Of a stretch of 64,000 nt of DNA, positions 21,480 to 32,262 are shown in pieces (position 1 is the stretch's first letter; each line of letters begins with the position of its first letter). Below the pieces are notes generated by a model, which was given only the letters and a program-made list of their open reading frames with translations, was not told the DNA's origin and did no database searches. The translations under genes were made by a program, and so were the position numbers. Source of the DNA: Drosophila miranda (lineage: Eukaryota > Arthropoda > Insecta > Diptera > Drosophilidae). The stretch lies in assembly GCF_003369915.1 (NCBI RefSeq), contig NW_022881625.1, forward strand, positions 9,362,001-9,426,000. Reading direction: 5' to 3'.

Positions 21480-22627
21480 ATGGACATGGAATACGCCAAC
21501 ATCAATGAATTTAATGACCGCGACCTAGCGACACGCATGCGCAACAGCAATTATGAAAAATACAAGTCTCTGGTGCGCATGCACCTCTCCTTCGAGCTGG
21601 AACTAAACACCGACGAGTAAGTTGCCACGAGCGACTCTGCCATCCCATCGAAATATAGTGCTTACCGATTTATGGGTTGCAGGTTTGACATGCCGTACCA
21701 TGAAATCGTCTACGAAGATAAGGGCAAGATAAAGAAGTGGAATCGCCTCTCCAAGAAGAATCGCGGACCTGCCACAGGCTGCACGGCTGGGGCAGGCAGT
21801 AAGTCGGCAGGCAACAGTCCCACTGAAACGCTGCAGCAACAAATTGATGCAGGCTTTCTGATGCACCTGGAGGAGCTCAAAGAGTTTCTTATGCTGGAGA
21901 AGAGTAAGTGACAGGGAGAGTCCGGAAAATTGAATTATTCTAAATGCGGAAATGCTATTCTGCAGATCTCACCCAGGAGGGACTATTTCGCAAGACAGGA
22001 GCCGTTTCCAGGCAGAACGAGCTACGAATGCACATACAGCACGACCAGCCCTTGGATTTGGAACTGACAGGATTCTCGGCTCACGACTGTGCCACTGTTT
22101 TTAAGAGCTTTCTGGCCGAGCTGCCAGAGCCTTTGCTTACAGACGCCCACTATCCAGCACATCTTCAGATAGCGCCGCTTAGCCAGGCATTAATGGGGGG
22201 TCAGGTGGCGGCTACCGCAGAGCGCCAACAACATCTTCTCAACTCGGTGCAGCTGCTCCTTCTCCTGCTCCCCGAAGAGCATCGCGAGTTACTGCAGCAC
22301 ATTATTAAAATGCTCCATTCGGTGGCAGCGCGTGAGGAGAGCAACAAGATGTCCGCGGAGAATTTGGCCATCTTGTTTACACCGCACCTGATTTGCCCCA
22401 GGCAAATGCCGCCTGAGGCGCTCCACTATACGGCGAAGAAGATGTCCAGCATTGTGTCCTACATGATTCAGCAGGGTCTGGAAATCTTCGAAGTTCCCGG
22501 AAAGCTAGCCACCGATATTCGGGCATACTTTCTTGAGTGCAAACGCAAAAAACCATGTCACCGGAGCAAACCCTTGAAGAATCCATCTCGGACGACTCGA
22601 CGGTCAACACGGTGTACACTTTTGTAG
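21480..22627 (+). CDS. ARHGAP19-like RhoGAP, copy 6 (A6 class, 339 aa)
   Basis: Exons are 21480-21616, 21683-21903 and 21966 onward, with splice sites and GAP motifs intact. The A-run at 22547-22552 has six A and the shifted frame stops at 22625-22627. The old C-terminal frame is open to 22950 but has Q-to-H within the IKQFNKQ block and S-to-I inside the putative intron 3, changes not seen in other copies. That fits relaxed constraint behind the frameshift. Confidence 0.75.
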
Positions 22628-24051
22628 ATCGTGCCGCCACGGCAGCGGCAAACAACAGCAATTACACGGACACTGCACTGGCGCAGCTGTACGCGCACAT
22701 TCAGAGCCTTCCGGAGTCCTCCAAGAAGCGTCGCCTCATCAAGCATTTTAACAAGCAAAACGGACAAGGTAGCACATTGTCTCCACTCCGTTGCGTTCCT
22801 TTGGGACACATCTCATTGATTCCACTCGCTCCTTTCAGGCACACCGCTGCAGGTCATCGCGAGGAGCTCCAGCGTGCCATAAGGGAGCATCACGAGAAGC
22901 ATGATGCCAAAATGATGCGCGCCATGGAGGAGGCAGAGCGTAAGAAGTAGAAATCCATATGGATCACTGCACCCAGCCGTTTCGTTATATAACACCATTT
23001 CGATCATCCTGCAGCTATGCCATAAATGCGGCTAAACTGAAACTGTAAACACTTTTGTATGCGACGTAATAAAGACTTGAATGTACCCAAAGCACTAATC
23101 CATTCTGAGGATATGATGAGTGGAAATTATCTGTAAATTATCGTCGAACCATGGCTTGTGTGTATGTGCAGTGCCATACTTGAAACAAAATAGAATGTTT
23201 TCTAGGGAAAAACATCTCTATTGCATTAACACAAAACAAGGAACCGGGTGCAAAGCGGATTCTCCCCAGTGAAACACTTGAAATGTTCAACCCATATCAA
23301 ACGATAGGCGATTATCAGCAGGCCAGCCGCTCCACTTCGCTGCTACCTGGTTGAATGTGTCCACTGCCCGTTCGATGCTCCTCCACACGATGAACATCAA
23401 TGAGGACGCCATGACCGCCATGTGACCGTTGGAATAGGAATTTTGTCACAGTTTAGAAACCTACCTACATGTGTTTTCGGCGTGATGAGTACGATGATGT
23501 GTGTTAAGAGCCAGATTAGATGCTCTCCAGGCGATTTACGCCCATTCAATTATTTTGGTAGGTAATGCCAAATAATGCCATTCAATAAATAGAAAAATGC
23601 CCCTGAAATGAAGCCTTACGCCGAAAATGAAATACTCTTGTAAGTGGAATTTAACATAGATATATTGGATTTCTAGAATTGGAAGTATCCTGCATGCATG
23701 TGCTCCTAAAGTCAGATGACCAATAAATCTGTATCTGTCAAAATGGATGTTGGGCTCCCCACGCAACATACCCAACCATCTATATTTGGTACTTATGTAT
23801 GAGCGTATAGTGATATTAAAGCACGATCCAGTACAAATTATAGTTCTGGCTGATGTTTCCTATAGCAGATATATAATTTTGCGGTGATCCGATACTGATT
23901 CAAGATGAAATATAAGGTGCCTAAGTTCCGCGCAAAAGTATAATCAGTAGCTCCAGATAGCCGACTGGCAGCGAACGGATTGTTATAGAGGCACTTGATT
24001 GTTCTTATAACAATAGGCGGGGTGTGTGTATTGGGGGTGGGTGGAGTTGGC

Positions 24052-24067
24052 GGTGGCATATCAGCAG
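24052..24067. repeat. Target-site duplication of LINE B, 3' side
   Basis: GGTGGCATATCAGCAG, with the partner at 33224-33239. Confidence 0.85.
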
Positions 24068-24176
24068 AATGAATCTGATCTCTCAGCTTTATTTTACGTG
24101 GCGGTTCCTCAGGAGGGATTTCAACCACGGCGTCTAATGTTTATTTGCAGCTTAGCCTCGATTAGTGCGATATATA

Positions 24177-24180
24177 TACA
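24177..24180. repeat. Target-site duplication of the gypsy element, left
   Basis: TACA, repeated at 29750-29753. The uninterrupted LINE copies A and C have the sequence once, which confirms a 4-bp duplication. Confidence 0.9.
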
Positions 24181-24440
24181 TGTAGGAAACGAAGGAAAGA
24201 GAGAGACACGAAGCGGTCGTGTTTTCGTCGTGTCGTCGGGATAGAGCAGTAATCGTCTCTGAGAGAGCCGATAGCAAGAGAGAGAGATCAGTCAGTTGTC
24301 AGTTCAGCCACGCATCAGACGTACACGCATATAATTATTCACAAACATACTTGTAAAACTTGGAGCTGTTATAATTTTAAGTCCAACATACTTATCAAAT
24401 AAATGTTACTCGTTGCCATCAAGCAACTTAAACTACTACA
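24181..24440 (+). repeat. Gypsy element, 5' LTR
   Basis: A 260-bp direct repeat beginning TGTAGGAAACG and ending ACTACTACA. It differs from the 3' LTR at one base (T at 24256, G at 29565). AATAAA at 24398-24403 is the likely polyadenylation signal. The near identity points to a recent insertion. Confidence 0.95.
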
Positions 24441-24443
24441 AAT

Positions 24444-24458
24444 TGGGGGCTCGTCCGA
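24444..24458 (+). promoter_or_regulatory. Primer-binding site, tRNA-Pro type
   Basis: TGGGGGCTCGTCCG begins three bases after the 5' LTR and is complementary to the 3' end of tRNA-Pro including CCA, over about 14 bases. Most fly gypsy-group elements I know use other tRNAs (Lys, Ser, Arg, Leu). Confidence 0.8.
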
Positions 24459-24526
24459 AAATAAGCCCAAGACAACAACATTTGCAAGTGAGATTTGTGC
24501 GTGTATTTGTAAATTTTGGCGAACAC

Positions 24527-24968
24527 GAGGCTAGAGCTACAAGGAGACAAGCGGCACAGAGACGACAATCTGAGCGCGTTCTTTCCAAAGAGAGCAGAAG
24601 CGACAAAACTACGGCAGACGGCAGCAAACACAGCAAGAATCAAAACCTTCGTTGTTGTTGTTGTGCATTGCGTCTGAGAGGCTAGAGCTACAAGGAGACA
24701 AGCGGCACAGAGACGACAATCTGAGCGCGTTCGTTCCAAAGAGAGCAGAAGCGACAAAACGACGGCAGACGGCAGCAAACACAGCAAGAATCAAAACCTT
24801 CGTTGTTGTTGTTGTGCATTGCGTCTGAGAGGCTAGAGCTACAAGGAGACAAGCGGCACAGAGACGACAATCTGAGTGCGTTCGTTCCAAAGGAAGCAGA
24901 AGCGACAAAACGACGGCAGCAAACAGCAAGAATCAAAGAACATTGATTGTTGTTGTGTTGCACTGCGT
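24527..24968 (+). repeat. 151-bp tandem repeats in the gypsy leader
   Basis: Three copies with starts at 24527, 24678 and 24829, each opening GAGGCTAGAGCTACAAGG. The first two are nearly identical and the third is degenerate towards its end. They lie between the primer site and gag. Each contains a GTT-rich stretch and a GCGTCTGA box. A further stretch to 25398 is AG-rich then AT-rich and non-coding. Confidence 0.85.
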
Positions 24969-25398
24969 CGGACGGAGACTACAACTACAAGAAGAGACAA
25001 GCAGCAAGGAGACGACCATTTTGTAACAGCAGAAGCAGCGACGATTCGGGAAGCGACAACGAGTTAACGGCGAACAGCGAGAGCAAGGCAAGGCAACAAA
25101 GAGAGGACGGCAACAGCGACATCGACAGGCAAGCGAGATCTGGATGTGGTGGTGTGTGTGCGTCAAATTTTGAGTCTGGAAAGTTCTGCGCAGAAGCGAG
25201 AGTTAACAAGGGTAAACCCATAGTAAGGTGCTCACAGAGAAGCGATCGTTAACAGTGACGACTTTAAAGGCGTTTTCGAAATCGATGTTAACTGGAAAAT
25301 TGTTAACAGGCCAGCAGTAATAAGGTTGTTTAAGTTGATTTAATTACATTTTCTTAGATATAAGCTAATATCAATTATTTTGTATTTAAATCGTCACG

Positions 25399-28300
25399 AT
25401 GCAAGTTGAAGAGATAATGACACTGAGAGTCGCAGATTTGCGAGAGAAGTTAAGAGAGCTTGCGTTGCAGACGACGGGACGAAAGCGCGATTTGCAAGAT
25501 AGACTATTAATACATCACGGCTTTCCAGTTGAGGATGAAGAAGAGTCAGAGAATGAGTCCGTAGTAACAGCAGTGGATGATACCGTAGCAGTTCAACCAG
25601 GTACGCGACAGGCAGAGTATAAATCTTGGTTTACGCTTAAAGACGTGGAAGGTAGTGTGTCACAATTTTCTGGTTCTAATAACCCCGACATCAATCAATG
25701 GATAGAGGAATTAGAAGAATGCGCAGCTACTGTTCAATGGAGTCAATTACAATTATTCATTTATGCCAAGCAGTTGTTATTTGGTGCAGCAAAAACTTTC
25801 GTTCGTAGTTTGCGTGATATTCGTAACTGGAATTCGTTGAAGGCAGCTCTGTTGGATGAGTTTAGTGTTAAACTGTCGTCCGTAGAAGTACATAGAATGT
25901 TGCAAAAGCGCCAGCAGAAAAAAGGAGAGTCGTTGCATGAGTTTTTGTATGCGTTAATGGAGATAGCCAAGCCAATTAAACTAGATGATGAGAGTTTAAT
26001 CGAATATTTTGTGGATGGTATACCAGACGCTAGGGCAAGTAAGGCAATGCTGTACCAAGCTAGAAACTTAAAGGAGCTTAAATTTCAGATCGATGTTTAC
26101 CAGAAAGCTAGAGGCGGATCCAAGCCGATGAGTAAGAATTGGCCGCTGAGTAATAAAAGTGAGAGTTCGGTGAAAGGGTCGATGGCAGAGAATTTAAGGA
26201 AATGTTTTAAGTGTGGAGACAAATCGCAATTGAGGAAAAATTGTCCCAAAAATGATTTTTGTTGTTTCAAATGTGGCCAACCAGGACACCGTGCTGCAAG
26301 CTGTAATGTCAAGGTCGAAACCAGACAAGAAAAGAGATCGAATACGAACATTATTCGAGATAAGGAAGTCGTCAATAAGCCGTCAGGTATTTTCACTCCA
26401 TCAGGTTTGGAATTAAAGGATATTAAGTACGCGAATTTGGTATTCCAAGGTTTGATTGATACTGGAGCAGATTTGTGTTTAATTCGCAGGAGGGTATTTT
26501 TGAAATTTGGAAATCTTGAACTGATCGGCCAGGAGAAATGTTTAACAGGTATTGGAGATAGTCAAGTTGTAACTTTTGGTAGCTTTTCGATACCAGTGAA
26601 AATCGATGAGATTGGAATGGAGGTAGAATTTCATGTCATTCCAGACGAGGATATTGGTTTTGAAGCCATTTTAGGAAGGACTATTCTGGATCATGTGGAC
26701 ATGCAAGTTTCTAAGACAGGAACAAGATTTGTTCGTAGAGTTTGTGGCGAGGATAAAGATGAGAAACTTGATCAGGTAGCATCGTCCTCATGCGTGGAAT
26801 TGTTTAATGAATATAAAGGCATTTGCATGTCAAGTATTGACGAAGTTGAGAAGGAGTTTTCAATTGATGTTGGTCATCTCAGTGAAATACATGCTAGAGA
26901 GGTTAGGGGTATGGTAGGAAAGTACCAACCTCAGAGAAATGTAGATGCGCCGATAAAAATGAAAATTGTGTTAGTGGATGAGATACCAGTTTTCCAGCAT
27001 CCGAGACGATTACCGTTGTGTGAACAGGAAATCGTGGACAAGCAAGTGGAAGAGTGGCTGGCTCAGAAGATTATAAAGCCAAGTACATCGGAGTATGCAT
27101 CACCAGTAGTGTTGGTACCGAAAAAGAACGGTAGCAAGAGACTATGCTGTGATTACCGAAAGCTGAATGAGAAAATAGTTCGCGATAACTTTCCAATGTC
27201 ACATATGGATACAGTGTTGGAGAAACTGCAGGGTGCAAAGTATTTCACCACGTTGGATTTAACGAATGGTTTTTTCCATGTGCCTGTAGAAGTCGAGTCT
27301 CAAAAATATACGTCTTTTGTGACTCAGAATGGTCAGTTCGAATTTTTATATGTACCATTTGGAATTTCAAATTCTCCAGCGGTGTTTACCAGATTTATAA
27401 TGGCTGTGTTGAGAGATTTGGTAAAGAATAATGAAGCAGCAGTCTATATGGATGACGTTATTATTTGTAGTCAAGATATAGAAGAGAGTTTGTTAAAGTT
27501 GAGAAAAGTACTGAAGATAGCGGAAATGAATGGGCTACGTATAAATTGGAGAAAGTGTCAGCTGATACGACCAAAGGTTAATTTTCTGGGGTATATAATA
27601 GAAAAGAATACGATAAGACCAAGTGATGAGAAGACGAGGGCAGTCGAAAAGTTCCCAGTGCCAGTTGATAAAAAAACAGTGCAGCGTTTCATAGGATTGA
27701 CTTCTTATTTCCGAAAGTTTATTGAGGGTTATGCTGTTATTGCAAAACCATTGACAGATCTGCTGCGGAAGGATGTTAAATTTGAATTTAAGGAGATACA
27801 TCAGGTTGCGTTTGAACAACTAAAGGTAGCATTGATTAGTAGACCTGTTTTAGAAATGTACAACCCGAAGTTGGAGACAGAAATCCATACTGATGCATCA
27901 AAATGGGGGTATGGAGCCGTGTTACTGCAAAAGAGTTTGGAAGACAGCCAATTCCATCCAGTTCAATATATGAGCCGTAGGACTAAGCCATGTGAAGAGA
28001 AATATCCTGCTTATGACCTTGAGGTTCTGGCAATTATCGAAGCTTTAGCGAAATGGCGTGTATACGTTTTGGGTATAAAGTTCAAAATTGTCACAGATTG
28101 TAATGCATTTACAATGACGATCAAAAAGAAAGACGTTCCTTTGAGAGTAGCACGTTGGGCCATGTACCTACAAGATTTTAATTATGTTATAGAACATCGC
28201 TCAGGAACGAAGATGAGGCACGTTGACGCGTTGAGTCGTGTATCTTGTTTTATGGTGACCGAAAGTATAGCTCATCGTTTGAAAGAAGCTCAGCTAACCG

Positions 28301-29553
28301 ACAATTGGGTTAAGGCTGTTAAAAGTATTGTGGAGGACAAGGAATATGAGGATTATTATATTCAGAATCAGATTTTGTTTAAGGATCCGGATAAGGAGCT
28401 CATCGTAGTACCAGCTCAGTTGGAAAATGAGATTATATCAATAGCACATAAGCAAGGACATTTTTTAGTTAAAAAGACACAAGATATCATTGAAAAGTCG
28501 TATTATATTCCGAAGTTAAAAGACAAAGTATGGCGCGTAATAAATAGTTGTGTCGAGTGTATCATTGTCAATGAAAAGACAGGAAAACGTGAGGGTTATT
28601 TGCAACCAATAGACAAGGGTGATAGGTCGTTACAAACGTATCACATTGATCACGTTGGACCAATGGAAATGAATAAAAAACAGTACAATTATATACTGGT
28701 TGTCGTTGATGGATTTTCTAAGTTTGTTTGGTTATATTCTACACGTAGTACAAGTGTTGAAGAGGTCGTTAAGTGCTTGGAAATTCAGGGGACTAGTTTT
28801 GGTAATCCGAACAGAATAGTGACGGATAGGGGTGCAGCGTTTATGTCCAATTTGTTTCGTGAATATTGTGAGAGAGAGAAAATACAGCATTTAATGATTG
28901 CCACAGGCGTTCCACGTGGGAATGGTCAAGTCGAAAGGATGCACAAGATAGTGGTGCCTATGTTGTCGAAATTGTGTCAGGGTAATTCCGGTAGTTGGTA
29001 TAAGCACCTAGGAAAAGTACAGCAAATGATCAACAGTGTTGAGCCGCGAAGTACCAAGGTAACACCTTTCAAGATATTGACTGGGCTAGACATGCGTATA
29101 GGAATGGATCCAAAAATAAAAGAAATATTGGAAGAATCACTTATCGAAGAGTTGAACAAGGACCGCGAAAAAATTAGAAAGGAAGTAGTTGAAAACATTG
29201 CACGGTTACAGCAGGAAAACAAGAAGAGTTTTGACTTAAAAAGGAAACTAGATAGACAGTATGAGGTTAATGAGCTAGTAGCTATCAAGCGTACTCAGTA
29301 TGGTACTGGATTAAAGCTAAAAGGAAAGTATCTAGGGCCGTATAAGGTGGTTAGGGTAAAGAATCATGGAAGGTACGAAGTCGAAAAGATTGGGGATACT
29401 GAGGGTCCCTATAAGACCTCTACAGTTTCAGAATATATGAAACCTTGGCTAGACCCATCCGAGGCGAATGGTCCGTCAGGACAGCCGAATGTAGGAAACG
29501 AAGGAAAGAGAGAGACACGAAGCGGTCGTGTTTTCGTCGTGTCGTCGGGATAG
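25399..29553 (+). CDS. Gag-Pol polyprotein of the gypsy element (1384 aa)
   Basis: Domains in order: a SAP-like helix-loop-helix at 8-42; a Gag core at about 75-250; two zinc knuckles, C269-C282 (glutamine where histidine is expected) and C289-C302 (canonical CX2CX4HX4C); an aspartic protease with DTGA at 354-357; a reverse transcriptase with LDLTNGF at 619-625 and YMDD at 683-686; RNase H with TDAS at 831-834; an integrase with the zinc site H1017, H1021, C1051, C1054 and the catalytic triad D1084, D1143, E1179; and a GPY/F-type module with GPYK at 1313-1316. Gag and Pol are in one frame, so no frameshift is needed. The last 21 codons lie inside the 3' LTR. Translation starts at the first ATG after the leader. 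No stop or missing catalytic residue is seen, so the protein should be functional. Confidence 0.95.
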   Translation: MQVEEIMTLRVADLREKLRELALQTTGRKRDLQDRLLIHHGFPVEDEEESENESVVTAVDDTVAVQPGTRQAEYKSWFTLKDVEGSVSQFSGSNNPDINQWIEELEECAATVQWSQLQLFIYAKQLLFGAAKTFVRSLRDIRNWNSLKAALLDEFSVKLSSVEVHRMLQKRQQKKGESLHEFLYALMEIAKPIKLDDESLIEYFVDGIPDARASKAMLYQARNLKELKFQIDVYQKARGGSKPMSKNWPLSNKSESSVKGSMAENLRKCFKCGDKSQLRKNCPKNDFCCFKCGQPGHRAASCNVKVETRQEKRSNTNIIRDKEVVNKPSGIFTPSGLELKDIKYANLVFQGLIDTGADLCLIRRRVFLKFGNLELIGQEKCLTGIGDSQVVTFGSFSIPVKIDEIGMEVEFHVIPDEDIGFEAILGRTILDHVDMQVSKTGTRFVRRVCGEDKDEKLDQVASSSCVELFNEYKGICMSSIDEVEKEFSIDVGHLSEIHAREVRGMVGKYQPQRNVDAPIKMKIVLVDEIPVFQHPRRLPLCEQEIVDKQVEEWLAQKIIKPSTSEYASPVVLVPKKNGSKRLCCDYRKLNEKIVRDNFPMSHMDTVLEKLQGAKYFTTLDLTNGFFHVPVEVESQKYTSFVTQNGQFEFLYVPFGISNSPAVFTRFIMAVLRDLVKNNEAAVYMDDVIICSQDIEESLLKLRKVLKIAEMNGLRINWRKCQLIRPKVNFLGYIIEKNTIRPSDEKTRAVEKFPVPVDKKTVQRFIGLTSYFRKFIEGYAVIAKPLTDLLRKDVKFEFKEIHQVAFEQLKVALISRPVLEMYNPKLETEIHTDASKWGYGAVLLQKSLEDSQFHPVQYMSRRTKPCEEKYPAYDLEVLAIIEALAKWRVYVLGIKFKIVTDCNAFTMTIKKKDVPLRVARWAMYLQDFNYVIEHRSGTKMRHVDALSRVSCFMVTESIAHRLKEAQLTDNWVKAVKSIVEDKEYEDYYIQNQILFKDPDKELIVVPAQLENEIISIAHKQGHFLVKKTQDIIEKSYYIPKLKDKVWRVINSCVECIIVNEKTGKREGYLQPIDKGDRSLQTYHIDHVGPMEMNKKQYNYILVVVDGFSKFVWLYSTRSTSVEEVVKCLEIQGTSFGNPNRIVTDRGAAFMSNLFREYCEREKIQHLMIATGVPRGNGQVERMHKIVVPMLSKLCQGNSGSWYKHLGKVQQMINSVEPRSTKVTPFKILTGLDMRIGMDPKIKEILEESLIEELNKDREKIRKEVVENIARLQQENKKSFDLKRKLDRQYEVNELVAIKRTQYGTGLKLKGKYLGPYKVVRVKNHGRYEVEKIGDTEGPYKTSTVSEYMKPWLDPSEANGPSGQPNVGNEGKRETRSGRVFVVSSG

Positions 29554-29749
29554 AGCAGTAATCGGCTCTGAGAGAGCCGATAGCAAGAGAGAGAGATCAG
29601 TCAGTTGTCAGTTCAGCCACGCATCAGACGTACACGCATATAATTATTCACAAACATACTTGTAAAACTTGGAGCTGTTATAATTTTAAGTCCAACATAC
29701 TTATCAAATAAATGTTACTCGTTGCCATCAAGCAACTTAAACTACTACA
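29490..29749 (+). repeat. Gypsy element, 3' LTR
   Basis: A 260-bp repeat of 24181-24440 with one mismatch. The gag-pol stop codon is at 29551-29553 inside it and AATAAA is at 29707-29712. The bases just before it (GGACAGCCGAA) do not form a clear polypurine tract, whereas a purine-rich run occurs inside the LTR from 29492. Confidence 0.95.
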
Positions 29750-29753
29750 TACA
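29750..29753. repeat. Target-site duplication of the gypsy element, right
   Basis: TACA, partner of 24177-24180. Confidence 0.9.
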
Positions 29754-30123
29754 TATATCACGCCATCACGCACCACCGCTACATACGCAGGAACCTGGTA
29801 CGATGCGCCAGTTAGCGCCCCTAAAAAGAAGCTATAGCTATGTACATAGCGACTCTTCCGGTACCAATTGAAAGTATCCTGGTCGGGCATACAATCCCCC
29901 TTGGTGAGGGGCGAGGTGTATCTAACACGTCTTCCGATCTATGGGTCTCGGAACCCGGTTGAGAGCGCAACTCCACGAGGAGCCTAGCGGCTCTCCCCGC
30001 GTAACGTTTGGGTATCAACCACAGCCACCACGATACTCCCACTAGGGGGCCGACCTCAATGTGCAGCCTTGGAACTGCACAACCCGTGGTACCGATCTTA
30101 AGGACTCAGCTCGATCCTCCCTT

Positions 30124-32262
30124 TTAGCCCCGACCGGCCTGGATAGGGAATCCACCCAGCCCGTGCGCCGCTTGCGCGTTCAGCAGCTGCTGTCGCCTGG
30201 AGAACGCCAGTCCGGCGAACCCGTCGAGAGTCCGCATTCTCTCCTGAGAAGCCGTCACATCGGAGAAGGCTCAGTCGCCATCCGTGTACTGCACTCCAAG
30301 TCCATCGAGGTCTCGCAAGTCTGCATAGAGGGGACAAGCACATAGGAAGTGCTGCCAATCCTCGCGTTCTGCGCCGCATAGACATGCTGGCGTGTCGCTA
30401 AGGCTTCTTCCATGCAGAAATGCATTGAGCGATCCGTGGCCCGTCAGCAGGAACCCAGCGCGCAGCGTGAAGCCAAACCTTCGTTCGCTGTAAACGAAGC
30501 CTGCGTTCGGGATGAAGCGGTGCGCCTGGGTGCCAGGCGTCTGGCAACCAGATCAAACGGGGGGGCTCCAGCTAGTACTTGCAGCGCCATGGTGGACACT
30601 GTTCGGCATACCGGTAGGCATCCAATCAGGATGATCCTTTGGCACGCAAGCAGATGCCTCCTGGCAACCACTTGCGTCGTCGTCACGACAGACCAAACCG
30701 AGGCACCAAATAGTGCGCAGGGCACCATGAGTCCGGCATATATTGTCCGCTTTGCGCGGGGACTGAGTCCCCAGTCAACCCGCAGTACGCGCGACAATGC
30801 CCCTACGACTCCGGTCAGCTTATCACGCAAGCCCGTGATGTGCGGGAGAAAACTCAACCGCAGGTACCGATACTTGCGCTTATATGGCAGGCTTGCTCCA
30901 GCAAACCGTACCACTGGCGGCCGTCTAAGTATGCCTTTGAGCAGCATGATTGCCGTCTTGCTAGTTGAAACGGCAACGCCGACTTCAACTCCCCAAGCGC
31001 CTACGATGGACATTAACTCCCCTCCCTTTTGTTCGAGCTCTGATCGGGCATTCCCTTCGATGAGGAGGAGCAAGTCGTCAGCATACGCGCTGAGCGCACC
31101 AAGGGGCTCTAAGCGCTGGAGCAACACGTCCATTAAGATGTTCCATATAAATGGACCACTTATGGACCCCTGCGGGCAACCTCGTGTCACCGGAACAGTG
31201 GCTACTCCATGCCTACTGACGATGCTCGCACTCCGGCCGGAGAAGAAACTTCGCCACAAGCTTGCTTCCCGGCATCCCAACTCAAGGAGGCGGCGTAGTG
31301 CAGCATTCCACTCGACGTTGTCGAAGGGTCCCTTGAAGTCCACGAAGACTCCGAGCACGTATTTCGACCGGCTGGCCGAAACAGTACTCACGACGTGTTT
31401 CCAAGCATCCTCCCCACAACGTCCTTGGCGAAAGCCAAATTGCCATCTGCAGCCATCCGGAATGGTGTCCTTCAGACGATTCACCATGATGCCCTCAAGC
31501 ACTTTGCCCAGCACTGGCAACAGACAGATACCCCGATATGAGGTAGGATCGGTCCGGTCCTTATCGGGTCCCTTCAGAAGTGGAACCACCCTAGGATGCT
31601 TCCATTCCGTTGGGAAATACCCTGTCTCCAGGCAGCGGGAATACATCGCTGTCATGTGCTGAGGGATGGCACGCCACAATGCCTTGCAAATGGCACCTGT
31701 GATGCCGTCCATGCCGGGAGAGCGTCTGCTCTTCAACCTGGCGACGCATGCATCAACCTCGAAAGCTTCGAGGGCCGGTGGAGCCTCGATCGGGATGGCA
31801 ATGTGTGCATTCGACTCCGCAACAGGAAAGAAGTTGCGAACGAGCACACCCGCACAGTCGCGCCATGTTGCGACCAGCCTACCATCCGTTCGAAGGCATC
31901 CAATCTCCTCGCCTCGGCAAATCCTGTAGACGTGCCCCCATGGATCATCTCGGTGATCTATGCACGGAGCATAGGAAGATTGAGCCGAATCTTCCCGTAA
32001 CTCTGACGCATACTCCAAAATCCGTGGTAAGGGTCTCCATTGGCATGCAGATGGCGTCCGGTTCGTCGACGATGATAGCAGCTTTTCCTCGGCGGTCCTG
32101 GAATACTCGCATTCCAGAAGGAAGGCCGGTAATCCGCCCTGCTCCATCGACGTACGGCTCCTGGACCAGTGCGAACTGACGGCCAGAGCTGCGCATGATG
32201 GCTCCGAGTTCCATCACAGCCGCTCGGCCACGGCCACAATTAGCTTGGATGAAGCTAAAAAT
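30124..32262 (-). pseudogene. LINE B ORF2 (start lost, RT deleted in part)
   Basis: It has the same endonuclease deletion as copy A. The start ATG of the TAATG overlap has become ATT. About 165 bp are missing near 30524, between the C-terminal finger and the domain before it, and 18 bp are missing near 30860 in the YLGITVGE stretch. The RT core with GCPQGS and AYADD is still open, but one residue in FKGAFD has changed to P. Confidence 0.82.

Larger units (their letters stand above)
24181..29749 (+). mobile_element. Ty3/gypsy LTR retrotransposon, 5569 bp, apparently intact
   Basis: A complete element: two 260-bp LTRs, a tRNA-Pro-type primer site, a leader of about 940 bp with tandem repeats, and one gag-pol ORF without stop codons. 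There is no envelope gene. The order protease, reverse transcriptase, RNase H, integrase is that of Ty3/gypsy (Metaviridae) elements. It lies on the + strand, opposite to its LINE host. I cannot name the family. The single ORF, the SAP domain and the 4-bp duplication are the features to match. Confidence 0.92.

Noticed and set aside
24527..24968. CRISPR-like repeat array
   Set aside because: The repeats are contiguous 151-bp tandem copies without spacers, inside a retrotransposon leader.
24181..29749. Infectious retrovirus with an envelope gene
   Set aside because: Between the integrase/GPY end and the 3' LTR there is no room for an env ORF; it is an LTR retrotransposon.
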